From an uncultured Psychroserpens sp. (GTDB lineage: Bacteria; Bacteroidota; Bacteroidia; Flavobacteriales; Flavobacteriaceae), in the NCBI GenBank assembly GCA_947488655.1, contig CANKZZ010000005.1, forward strand, positions 124,001 through 188,000: a stretch of DNA of 64,000 nt, read 5' to 3'. The translations under genes and the position numbers were made by a program. Shown piece by piece: positions 17,608 through 26,437 of this stretch (positions are counted from its first letter, which is position 1; every line of letters begins with the position of its first letter). The notes below the pieces were generated by a model. That model was not told the DNA's origin, did not search any database, and saw only the letters and a list, made by a program, of their open reading frames with translations.

Positions 17608-20600
17608 ATGAAACAAAACACCACTTTAAATACTACAATAGATTTTAATCCTTTTACAGGACCAAGTATTGAAAAAGTAATTCATACTACTGCTTCACAA
17701 GCAGAAATATGGATTGCTTGTAAATTAGGTGGTGATGATGCTAATAGAGCTTACAATGAATCTATAACATTGATTTTTAATGGCGAATTAGATACTAAAG
17801 CATTAGATCATGCAGTTTTTCAAATGGCAAACAGACATGAGTCATTAAGAGCTGTTTTTAGTGCAGATGGTCGCTTTATGAGTATCCTAAACGAGACCTC
17901 TATAACGCTTAACCAAATTGATTTAACTCAAAAATCTTTAGAAGAAAAACAACAATATGCATCTCAATATATTGTAGATGATGCCAATCATATTTTTGAT
18001 TTATTAAATGGTCCATTATTTAAATTTGGACTTTTAAAGTTTTCAAATAATGAGCATCATTTAATTATTACAGGTCATCATATTGTTTGTGATGGATGGT
18101 CCTTAGGAACAATTTTATATGAATTAGGTGCTTTATACTCTGCTCATGTTTCTGGCACTAACCACGACCTTCCTACGGTGAATAGTTTTAGTTCTTACGC
18201 AGATGACGTACAGAACTACACTGGTAGTGAAGCGCATATTAAAACCGAAAAATTTTGGCTAAATCAATATAAAGAATCTATTCCAGAGCTTACTTTACCT
18301 ACAGATTTTCCGAGACCAGAATTAAGAACTCATAAAAGTGAGCGTTTAGATTTTAAAATAAACCAAGATGTTTTAGCTAAGTTAAAAAAGGTTGGTATAC
18401 AATCAGGATCTAGCTTTGTCACCACGTTAATGGCTGCGTTTGAAATTTTCTTGTTTAAACAATCTGGTCAAAATGATATTACCCTAGGTTTACCTGCAGC
18501 AGGACAATCTGTAACAGGTAAAACTCAATTAATTGGCCATTGTGTTAATCTCTTACCGCTACGAAGTAAATTAGATAACAATGATACGTTTAGCACGTAT
18601 TTGAAAAGTAGAAAATCATCAATATTTGATGCTTATGACCATCAACAATTAAGTTTTGGAGAATTACTACAAAAGTTAAAAATTAAAAGAGATCCATCTC
18701 GAGTACCACTTGTTCCAATTGTTTTTAACATAGATATGGGAATGACTAATAGGGTGAATTTTAAGGATTTAGACTACGAACTCTTAAGTAACCCTAGAAC
18801 TTATGAAACTTTTGAGATTTTCTTAAATGCAACAGGTACAGAGACAAATTTTGTTTTAGAATGGTCCTTTAACACTCAATTATTTAAACCTTCAACTATT
18901 AGCATGATGATGGATGAGTTTAAAACTATTTTAGAAAAAATAGTTGAAAATCCAAACGTTAGGATTGCAAAAATTATAGAAGCAGATGTCTCTACTTATA
19001 GTTTATTAAATGATACGTCTAAAGATTACCCTAGACAACCCCTTAATGAGTTACTATCTGCTCAAGCACAACAATCATCTAAACAAATAGCCTTAAAATT
19101 TGGTGAGCGTACGATTTCTTATGAAGCTTTAGAAGAACAAGTACAGCAATTAGCACATAGCTTAACTTCTAAAGGGTTGCAACATGGCAATTTCGTCGGT
19201 GTTTGCTTACCTAAATCTATTGAGTTAATTGTAACGTTGAGAGCAATTATGCAATGTGGTGCTGCCTATATACCGTTAGATCCAAATTATCCGACTCAGC
19301 GATTAGATTATATGTTAGAAGATTCGGGTGCACAATATTTAATTACTACCACCTCGATTGGTTCTAAATTAACAACAAAAGCTCAGGTATTAATTCAGGA
19401 TGATTTATTTTCAAACCTTTCTCAGTTTCCAATACAGCCAATTTCCGTAGATATAAAACTAGATGATATTGTTTATTTACTATATACATCTGGTTCTACA
19501 GGAAAACCAAAAGGTGTTCCTATCACTCATAAAAACCTTGTTAACCTCTTATATAGTTTCATAGAGACGCCTGGTATTGAGCAATCAGACACTTTAATAT
19601 CTATTACGACAATTTCGTTTGATATTGCTATGGCAGAGCTATTTGCACCTTTACTTAGAGGCGCAAAACTTGTGTTAACAAACGAAGAAACAGCTAAAGA
19701 TACACGCTTGCTTTTAGATGTAATGACAAACGAAGCTGTTACAATGATGCAAGCTACACCAGCAACTTGGCAAATGCTATTAGATTCTGGTTGGGACGAA
19801 CATTTACCCATAAGAGCCATTTCTACAGGTGAGGCATTACCATTAGAATTAGCAAAGAAAATATTAAAAAGAGTAAATCAACTTTGGAATTTATACGGAC
19901 CAACTGAAACTACTATTTGGTCTGCAATGACACAAATTAATAGTACAGACACTATAATACCAATAGGTAAACCCGTAGCTAATACACAATTATATATTGT
20001 TAACGAACAAAATAATTTAGTGGCTCCTGGTATGGTAGGTGAACTCTGTATTGCAGGAGATGGTGTTGCATGTGGGTATTGGAAACGTCCAGATTTAACT
20101 TCTGAAAAATTTATAGAAAATCAATTTAATACTAACCACAAAACGAATCTCTATAAAACAGGTGATTTAGCTAAATTATTACCATCTGGAAATGTACAGT
20201 GTTTAGGACGAATTGACAATCAAGTTAAAATTCGAGGTCAACGTATTGAGCTTGGTGAAATTGAACAGGCCATAGATGCCTTAAACGGAGTACAAGCATC
20301 GGTTGTACTGCTCAACGACGATAAATTGATGGTGCATATTATTTCTTCGGAATTAGAAAATGATAATAGTAACCAGATTAATAATTGGAAGACTGCTTTA
20401 AAAGAACAACTTCCAGCTCATATGATTCCGCAGCAATTTAATTTGCTTAAAGAATTTCCAGTAACACTAAATGGTAAAATAGATCGCAAAGCATTACACA
20501 ATTTAACTTCAACTCAAACCAATACATCAATTTTCACTGAAGCTTCTACTCCATCTGAGAAAATTATTTTAGACATTTGGAAAGAATGTCTCAATCTAGA

Positions 20601-21603
20601 TAAAATAGACGTAAACAGCGATTATTTTGAAATTGGTGGCCACTCACTAGTAGGTGTCAAAGTAATGGCAAAATTAGAAAAGGCTACTGGTAACAGAGTA
20701 CCGTTAGTAGCATTGTTAAAACATTCTACTATTAAAAAGTTAGCTGCTTTTATGGATAGTGAGTTCTATACTTGGGATTCTTTAGTTCCCTTAAAACCAG
20801 AAGGCTCAAAACCTCCATTATATATAGTGCATGGTGCAAATCATCATGTTTTAATTTTTAATGAATTAGCACAACGATTAGACAAAAATCAACCCGTATA
20901 TGGCTTACAATCTAGAGGTTTAAATGGTATTGACGAACCTCATAGTTCTATAGATGAAATGGCTGCAGACTATATTAAAGAAATTGTTGCATCTAATCCA
21001 GATGGACCGTACGCGCTTGCAGGTTTTTCATATGGTGGAATTGTAGCTTATGAAATGGCAAGACAGTTAAAAGCTCAAGGTAAAGAGGTGAAAATTCTCG
21101 CTCAATTTGATACCTATGTTTTTCCTGAGTACTACCATAGTAAACCATTAAAAAAGAAGCTTTTATCTACGCTATATTTAACGGGTAAAATGGGCTATCT
21201 TATTTTAAACATGTTTAGTAGTAAAAAGAATTTTAATAGAAGGGTTGAACTTATAAAACTACAAATAAAAGGTCTTAAACTGAGATTAAAACATGGCAAG
21301 GAGAAGCAATATGAAATGCAGTTTAACGTCTCTTCAAAATTACCAGCAAATCACAACATTGCGACGTCAAACTACACAATAACTCCTCAAGATATTGTTA
21401 TAGATTTATTTAGAGCAAGAGAAGAAGTTAATTTTGTACATGATCATAAATATTTAGGATGGAAAAACATGGCACTTAAAGGTATTCGTAAACATATGGT
21501 ATCTGGTAATCATGTAGATATGTTTGAAGCCGAAAATATAGATGATTTTGCAACGAGTCTTCAACACATTTTAGACCATCATAATTCTAACAGTTATGAG
21601 TAA
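17608..21603 (+). CDS. Nonribosomal peptide synthetase module with release domain: C-A-T-TE
   Basis: 1331 residues. The condensation domain (about 25-450) keeps HHIVCDG at 157-163, with the catalytic His158. The adenylation domain has LYTSGSTGKPKG near 625, YGPTETTIW near 762, RIELGEIE near 879 and LNGKIDRKAL near 953. The carrier has GGHS with Ser1013. The thioesterase (about 1069-1331) has GFSYGG with Ser1141, Asp1168 and His1302 as a likely triad. The enzyme would join the amine of its own loaded amino acid to the beta-amino acyl chain from the first synthetase, then free the product by hydrolysis or cyclisation. The stop overlaps the PPTase start by 8 nt, indicating translational coupling. 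By eye it is a complete terminal module. Confidence 0.95.
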   Translation: MKQNTTLNTTIDFNPFTGPSIEKVIHTTASQAEIWIACKLGGDDANRAYNESITLIFNGELDTKALDHAVFQMANRHESLRAVFSADGRFMSILNETSITLNQIDLTQKSLEEKQQYASQYIVDDANHIFDLLNGPLFKFGLLKFSNNEHHLIITGHHIVCDGWSLGTILYELGALYSAHVSGTNHDLPTVNSFSSYADDVQNYTGSEAHIKTEKFWLNQYKESIPELTLPTDFPRPELRTHKSERLDFKINQDVLAKLKKVGIQSGSSFVTTLMAAFEIFLFKQSGQNDITLGLPAAGQSVTGKTQLIGHCVNLLPLRSKLDNNDTFSTYLKSRKSSIFDAYDHQQLSFGELLQKLKIKRDPSRVPLVPIVFNIDMGMTNRVNFKDLDYELLSNPRTYETFEIFLNATGTETNFVLEWSFNTQLFKPSTISMMMDEFKTILEKIVENPNVRIAKIIEADVSTYSLLNDTSKDYPRQPLNELLSAQAQQSSKQIALKFGERTISYEALEEQVQQLAHSLTSKGLQHGNFVGVCLPKSIELIVTLRAIMQCGAAYIPLDPNYPTQRLDYMLEDSGAQYLITTTSIGSKLTTKAQVLIQDDLFSNLSQFPIQPISVDIKLDDIVYLLYTSGSTGKPKGVPITHKNLVNLLYSFIETPGIEQSDTLISITTISFDIAMAELFAPLLRGAKLVLTNEETAKDTRLLLDVMTNEAVTMMQATPATWQMLLDSGWDEHLPIRAISTGEALPLELAKKILKRVNQLWNLYGPTETTIWSAMTQINSTDTIIPIGKPVANTQLYIVNEQNNLVAPGMVGELCIAGDGVACGYWKRPDLTSEKFIENQFNTNHKTNLYKTGDLAKLLPSGNVQCLGRIDNQVKIRGQRIELGEIEQAIDALNGVQASVVLLNDDKLMVHIISSELENDNSNQINNWKTALKEQLPAHMIPQQFNLLKEFPVTLNGKIDRKALHNLTSTQTNTSIFTEASTPSEKIILDIWKECLNLDKIDVNSDYFEIGGHSLVGVKVMAKLEKATGNRVPLVALLKHSTIKKLAAFMDSEFYTWDSLVPLKPEGSKPPLYIVHGANHHVLIFNELAQRLDKNQPVYGLQSRGLNGIDEPHSSIDEMAADYIKEIVASNPDGPYALAGFSYGGIVAYEMARQLKAQGKEVKILAQFDTYVFPEYYHSKPLKKKLLSTLYLTGKMGYLILNMFSSKKNFNRRVELIKLQIKGLKLRLKHGKEKQYEMQFNVSSKLPANHNIATSNYTITPQDIVIDLFRAREEVNFVHDHKYLGWKNMALKGIRKHMVSGNHVDMFEAENIDDFATSLQHILDHHNSNSYE

Positions 21604-22378
21604 ACTGTTTTGTGCCTCAATTAATGTAATTAACGCTAATTTTGATACTATACATATAGATAAATCTAATTATAAACTCTTTAAGATCAAACTCTCCTCC
21701 TATTACAAGTTGGTGCCAAAACTTACCAACTATTTAAATGATACCGAAAAATTACGCGCTAAAAAGTATCATTTTGATAAAGATAGAAACCAATTTATAA
21801 TTACTAGAAGTTTACTAAAATTCATACTTGCCCAACGTGCAGGATTAAGTATTACTAATATTCATATTGAAATAGATACCAACAGAAAACCTTATCTTAC
21901 TACGAATCAATCTATTTGCTTTAACGTTACTCACGCTAATGATTATGCACTCATTTTAGTACGAGATGATAAAAATGTCGGTATCGATGTAGAGTATTTA
22001 AATGCAGATTTTAATTTTACTGAAATGTTAAAAGACATTTACAGTGATCTGGAAATTGATACTGTATTACATTCTACTTATAAAACACATTCATTTTTTA
22101 AATTATGGACTAGAAAAGAAGCCATTGTTAAAGCTATTGGTACTGGAATTAGCGACGACCTTCCTCAACTAATAGCATTAGATGGTCAGCATAATATAGA
22201 TCCTAAATTATTAGAAAATTATAGTTATATGAGTGTATATACATTTAATTTAAATGATAGTTATATAGCATCTATTGCACTTTGTGATGATAATTTAGAT
22301 AAAGATGATATCTTGGTGTACGAACTTCCAAAATCTATAGAAGATTTAGTAAAATTCTCCAATAATTACAAAACATAA
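21596..22378 (+). CDS. Sfp-type 4'-phosphopantetheinyl transferase
   Basis: 260 residues. The two family signatures are present: VGIDVE with Asp131 and Glu133, and FFKLWTRKEAIVKAIG with Trp171, Lys174, Glu175 and Lys179. The acidic residues bind the metal and CoA. The enzyme moves the phosphopantetheine arm of CoA onto carrier-protein serines. Its 8-nt overlap with the synthetase gene, and the three carrier domains (Ser548 and Ser1549 of the first synthetase, Ser1013 of the second), make those its obvious substrates. Having its own PPTase makes the cassette self-sufficient, a common sign of a mobile or horizontally acquired biosynthetic unit, although no mobility gene is seen. Confidence 0.92.
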   Translation: MSKLFCASINVINANFDTIHIDKSNYKLFKIKLSSYYKLVPKLTNYLNDTEKLRAKKYHFDKDRNQFIITRSLLKFILAQRAGLSITNIHIEIDTNRKPYLTTNQSICFNVTHANDYALILVRDDKNVGIDVEYLNADFNFTEMLKDIYSDLEIDTVLHSTYKTHSFFKLWTRKEAIVKAIGTGISDDLPQLIALDGQHNIDPKLLENYSYMSVYTFNLNDSYIASIALCDDNLDKDDILVYELPKSIEDLVKFSNNYKT

Positions 22379-22394
22379 ATACAGGTTATGAAGT

Positions 22395-22406
22395 TTAACC
22401 GGTTAA
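22395..22406. repeat. Perfect 12-nt palindrome TTAACCGGTTAA
   Basis: TTAACC/GGTTAA is a perfect palindrome 17 nt after the PPTase stop codon, in the 213-nt gap before the aminotransferase gene. It could be an operator. No T-run follows, so it is not an intrinsic terminator. The rest of the gap has a weak TTTT-N18-TAAGTTTT promoter-like pair (22497-22526) followed by CCCAAAATCCCTC (22535-22547). Confidence 0.3.
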
Positions 22407-22591
22407 TGAAACATTATCATTATATCAACGTGAAAAAATGTGTTTTATCGTGTTTATTTGGTAGGTTAAACGTTATTGATGGATATTTATCCAGAATTTT
22501 AACTTCGACCTAAAAGTATAAGTTTTAAATTCGTCCCAAAATCCCTCGCTAGACAATAATATTGAATAGTACGAAACTTAACGTATAAACT

Positions 22592-23716
22592 ATGGAATCA
22601 AAAATTTGGTTGTCATCTCCGCATATGAGCGGGAAAGAGCAATCTTATGTTAATAACGCCTTTGAAACTAATTGGATTGCTCCATTAGGTCCACATGTAA
22701 ATGGTTTCGAAAACGCAATTCAAGATTACTTACAAGAAAATAGTCACGTAGCTGCATTAAGTTCTGGCACAGCTGCTATACACTTAGGTCTTATTTTATT
22801 AGATGTTGGTTTGGGAGACGAAGTTATTTGTCAAAGTAAAACGTTCTCAGCATCGGCAAATCCAATTGCATATCAAGGCGCTACTCCTATATTTGTTGAT
22901 AGCGAAATGGATACCTGGAATATTTGTCCGGAGCAGCTAGAGATTGCAATTAAAGATCGTATTAAAAAAGGAAAAAAACCAAAAGCTATCATTTCTGTAC
23001 ATCTATATGGTATGCCATATAAGGTTGACGAAGTTCATGCAATTGCAAAAGCTTATAACATACCTATATTAGAAGACAGTGCAGAGTCTTTAGGAAGCAC
23101 CTACAAATCTATTAAATGTGGGACATTTGGTGATATAGCTGCGCTCTCATTTAATGGGAATAAAATTATAACTACATCAGGTGGTGGTGCTTTAGTTACT
23201 AAAAATATTAAATTTAAAGAAAAGGCTATTTTTTTAGCTACACAAGCAAGAGATAAGGCTGTAGAATATTTACATTCATCTATAGGCTATAATTATAGAT
23301 TATCTAATGTATTAGCTGGAATTGGCAGAGGCCAAATGGAAGTGATAGATGATCGCGTAAGTGCGAGAAGAGCAAATTATGATTTTTACAAAGAAAGTTT
23401 TAAGAGCATAAATGAGCTACAGTTTGTTGATGAGCCAGATGGCTATTTTTCTAATCGTTGGCTATCGTGTATGTTAACACCTTCGGAAGAGATTAGAGAA
23501 GGTATTAGAATAAGTTTAGAAGCGTTAAACATAGAAACAAGACCACTTTGGAAACCATTACACCAGCAACCTGTTTTTAAAGATGCGCCAAGATATCTCA
23601 ATGGTGTTTCAGACAAATTATTTGAAAAAGGCTTATGTTTGCCTAGTGGTTCTAATTTAACCAATCAGGATTTAGATAGAGTAACATCTGCAATAAAAAC
23701 GTATTTTAGAGCATGA
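22592..23716 (+). CDS. DegT/DnrJ/EryC1/StrS aminotransferase (PglE-like)
   Basis: 374 residues of the PLP-dependent sugar aminotransferase family. It has the SSGTAAIHLGL entry near residue 57, EDSAESLGS near 161-169 and SFNGNKIITTSGGG with the Schiff-base Lys191. The C-terminal SNRWLSCM and PLWKPLHQQPVF segments are typical of PglE/PseC-like enzymes. It should aminate a UDP-4-keto-6-deoxy sugar with glutamate as donor. The stop overlaps the start of the PglF-like dehydratase gene by 4 nt (ATGA), so the two consecutive steps of the UDP-4-amino-sugar pathway are translationally coupled. No PglD-like acetyltransferase is present in the window. Confidence 0.9.
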   Translation: MESKIWLSSPHMSGKEQSYVNNAFETNWIAPLGPHVNGFENAIQDYLQENSHVAALSSGTAAIHLGLILLDVGLGDEVICQSKTFSASANPIAYQGATPIFVDSEMDTWNICPEQLEIAIKDRIKKGKKPKAIISVHLYGMPYKVDEVHAIAKAYNIPILEDSAESLGSTYKSIKCGTFGDIAALSFNGNKIITTSGGGALVTKNIKFKEKAIFLATQARDKAVEYLHSSIGYNYRLSNVLAGIGRGQMEVIDDRVSARRANYDFYKESFKSINELQFVDEPDGYFSNRWLSCMLTPSEEIREGIRISLEALNIETRPLWKPLHQQPVFKDAPRYLNGVSDKLFEKGLCLPSGSNLTNQDLDRVTSAIKTYFRA

Positions 23717-25605
23717 TTAAAAAATTACTGCAAGACATATCGAATAAATACGCTTCTAAGTGGCTCGTAATGCTTTTTGACTTAAGCATTGTCGCTTGTA
23801 CTTTTATTGCTGCATATGTAATTCGTTTTAATTTTATTATAAGCTTCGACTGGGTTGTCATGTTTAAGCAAATACCATTTGTATTCTTAGCTGCACTTAT
23901 AAGTTTTGTTGTAGTTGGCTCGTACAAAGGTGTTGTTAGATTTACCGGTTTTAAAGATGTTATTAACATCATTATAGGTGTTAATATTTTAGCTACTATA
24001 TTAATCGTCTCTACTTTTTTTAGCCGAAGACTTAACTATGAAAGTATCTTTAACATTTCTGGCTCTATAATTTATATTCATTTATTACTTAATATTCTTT
24101 TTCTAGTAGGCTCTAAGCTTTTTATAAAATCTGTATACAATAAGTTAATGCAAGACTTTAAAACTCAAAAACGAGTTTTAATTTTTGGAGCAGGAAATGC
24201 AGGTATGATTACTTATGATGCTATTTCCAATGATCCAACAAACAGTCATAAAGTAATTGGTTTTATTGATGATAATGAAAGTAAAGTTGGTAAAAAAATT
24301 AACACACTAGCAGTCTACAACCTAGACAAAATAACACCAGAACTTGTTCAGAAATTTGGTATAGAAGAGGTAATTATATCAGTACAAAACATAGATTCTT
24401 CTAGATTACTTCAAATATCAGGACTTCTTTTTGAACTTGGCCTAAAAGTAAAAATTGTACCTCCTGTTCAAAACTGGATAGATGGAGATTTAAGCGTTGG
24501 GCAAATTAAAGAAGTAAATATAGAAGACCTTCTCGGTAGAGATCCAATTTCTATAACCAACCCAGCTCTTGTAGACGAATATGATAATCAAATTATTTTA
24601 ATCACTGGTGCTGCAGGCTCTATTGGTAGTGAAATTGCCAGAAAAACAACCAATTACAACTTTAAAAAATTAATTCTTGTTGATACTGCAGAGTCTCCTC
24701 TCTATGAATTACAGCAAGAATTTGTACAAAGCGGAATTAAAAATTTCATAGCAATTGTATCAGATGTGAGAGATTTTAGACGCATGGAAAAATTGTTTCA
24801 GCAATATAAACCAAATATGGTATTTCATGCTGCTGCTTATAAGCACGTACCGCTTATGGAAAATAATCCATTTGAGGCAGTGAGTGTAAATATAGGAGGC
24901 ACACGTCATATGGCAAGTTTATCTGTAAAGTATGGTGTCAATAAATTTGTGCTTATATCTACAGATAAAGCGGTTAACCCAACTAACGTAATGGGTGCAA
25001 CCAAACGTATAGCAGAGTTATACGTAAACTGTTTACAAGGAAAAGGCAAAACTAAATTTATTACTACGCGCTTCGGAAATGTGCTTGGTTCAAATGGTTC
25101 TGTCATTCCATTATTTAAAAAACAAATCGAAAACGGTGGACCTCTAACTGTTACTCACAAAGACATCACGCGTTATTTTATGACGATTTCCGAAGCATGT
25201 CAACTTGTATTAGAAGCTGCTACAATGGGTAATGGTGGTGAAATATTTGTATTTGATATGGGTGAGTCTGTAAAGATATTTGACTTAGCAAAAAATATGA
25301 TTATTCTCTCCGGACTTAGATATCCAGAAGATATAGATATTAAATTTACAGGATTAAGACCTGGAGAAAAAATCTACGAAGAGTTACTAGCTGATGGAGA
25401 AAATACCAGACCAACCTATCATGAAAAAATAATGATTGCTAGAACAAAACAAATTGATATATTAACTATTAGCGATAAGATTTCTAATTTATGTGCTGCT
25501 AACTCTAAATCACAAAATTTAGAAATTGTAGCTCTTATTAAAGAAATCATTCCAGAATACATATCAAATAATTCAAAATACGAGGTTTTAGACTCAAAAA
25601 AATAA
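23713..25605 (+). CDS. Membrane-bound nucleotide-sugar 4,6-dehydratase (PglF/CapD family)
   Basis: 630 residues. About four N-terminal membrane helices (residues 15-140) are followed by a first Rossmann domain with IFGAGNAGM near 157. The catalytic SDR domain has ITGAAGSIGSEIA starting at 297 and STDK at 416-419, the altered active-site motif of PglF/WbpM-type UDP-GlcNAc 4,6-dehydratases. ATKRIAELY follows, and the C terminus has RPGEKIYEELL. It produces the UDP-4-keto-6-deoxy sugar used by the preceding aminotransferase. Length and layout match the family. It overlaps the aminotransferase by 4 nt and precedes the export lipoprotein by 24 nt. Confidence 0.92.
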   Translation: MIKKLLQDISNKYASKWLVMLFDLSIVACTFIAAYVIRFNFIISFDWVVMFKQIPFVFLAALISFVVVGSYKGVVRFTGFKDVINIIIGVNILATILIVSTFFSRRLNYESIFNISGSIIYIHLLLNILFLVGSKLFIKSVYNKLMQDFKTQKRVLIFGAGNAGMITYDAISNDPTNSHKVIGFIDDNESKVGKKINTLAVYNLDKITPELVQKFGIEEVIISVQNIDSSRLLQISGLLFELGLKVKIVPPVQNWIDGDLSVGQIKEVNIEDLLGRDPISITNPALVDEYDNQIILITGAAGSIGSEIARKTTNYNFKKLILVDTAESPLYELQQEFVQSGIKNFIAIVSDVRDFRRMEKLFQQYKPNMVFHAAAYKHVPLMENNPFEAVSVNIGGTRHMASLSVKYGVNKFVLISTDKAVNPTNVMGATKRIAELYVNCLQGKGKTKFITTRFGNVLGSNGSVIPLFKKQIENGGPLTVTHKDITRYFMTISEACQLVLEAATMGNGGEIFVFDMGESVKIFDLAKNMIILSGLRYPEDIDIKFTGLRPGEKIYEELLADGENTRPTYHEKIMIARTKQIDILTISDKISNLCAANSKSQNLEIVALIKEIIPEYISNNSKYEVLDSKK

Positions 25606-25629
25606 GCATAATAAAATCAAACTCTATCT

Positions 25630-26433
25630 ATGATGCGTCAACATTTAAATTACATATTAAAGTCAATAGTTATCTTAACATGTATGATACTTTTATCATC
25701 GTGTGGTACTAGAAAAGACTTAGTTTATTTTCAAGATGAACCTATAACAGATCAAAGCTTAAGCGAATTAGACAATACTTATGAAATAGTATATAAGCCA
25801 AATGATATTTTAACTATTGATGTTTCTGCCGAAGTATCTGAGTCTGTTGCTGCTTTTAATCTTCCTGCTGTTGCTTATAATACAAATGCTGGAGCTGCAA
25901 ATCAACCAACAGTTTTAAGACAAACTTATTTATTAGACCCACAAGGAAATATTGAATTTCCTGTTTTAGGAACCGTAAAAATGGGAGGCCTTACAAGAGC
26001 TGAAGCAACTGCTATGCTAAAAGAAAAAATTGGCGTATATGTAAAAGAATTTATTGTAAATATTAGATTAATTAACTTTACAATCACGGTTTTAGGTGAG
26101 GTTAATAGACCTGGAGCTTATACTGTACAAGGTGAACGAATTTCATTAACTCAAGCATTAGGATTAGCTGGAGATTTAACTATATATGGAAAACGAAACA
26201 ACGTGTTTTTAGTTCGTGAAGTCGATGGAAAAAAGAAATATGCCAAATACGATTTAACATCTATAAACGTTGTTAATTCGCCAGTTTATTATCTTTCTCA
26301 AAATGATTTAATTTATGTTGAGCCAAATAATGCTAGAGTTAAGTCGTCTAGCTTTAACCCAAATACAGGTGTTTTAATTTCGGCGATATCAACTTTGGCT
26401 ACAATTGCAGCTATATTTATATTTAGAAACTAA
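25630..26433 (+). CDS. Outer-membrane polysaccharide export lipoprotein (Wza/BexD family)
   Basis: 267 residues. A signal sequence ends in a lipobox, LLSSCG, with lipidated Cys near residue 25. The Poly_export region follows (YKPNDILTIDVSAE, about 55-70), then GNIEFPVLGTVKMGGLT and a SLBB-like domain (VLGEVNRPGAYTV, about 156-168). A hydrophobic segment at the very C terminus (about 244-264) could cross a membrane. The protein should form the periplasmic/outer-membrane conduit for the polysaccharide with the Wzc-like kinase that starts 5 nt downstream. A second Met directly follows the first, so the start could be 25633. Confidence 0.92.
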   Translation: MMRQHLNYILKSIVILTCMILLSSCGTRKDLVYFQDEPITDQSLSELDNTYEIVYKPNDILTIDVSAEVSESVAAFNLPAVAYNTNAGAANQPTVLRQTYLLDPQGNIEFPVLGTVKMGGLTRAEATAMLKEKIGVYVKEFIVNIRLINFTITVLGEVNRPGAYTVQGERISLTQALGLAGDLTIYGKRNNVFLVREVDGKKKYAKYDLTSINVVNSPVYYLSQNDLIYVEPNNARVKSSSFNPNTGVLISAISTLATIAAIFIFRN

Positions 26434-26437
26434 TACA

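Noticed and set aside
19527-19820. Minus-strand open frame inside the second synthetase (and similar open frames inside other long genes)
   Set aside because: These run antisense to strongly conserved catalytic domains and have no recognisable product.
22388-22513. 41-codon ORF between the PPTase and the aminotransferase
   Set aside because: It has an ATG and a stop but no protein-like pattern, overlaps a perfect palindrome and promoter-like boxes, and has no neighbour support. Treated as non-coding.
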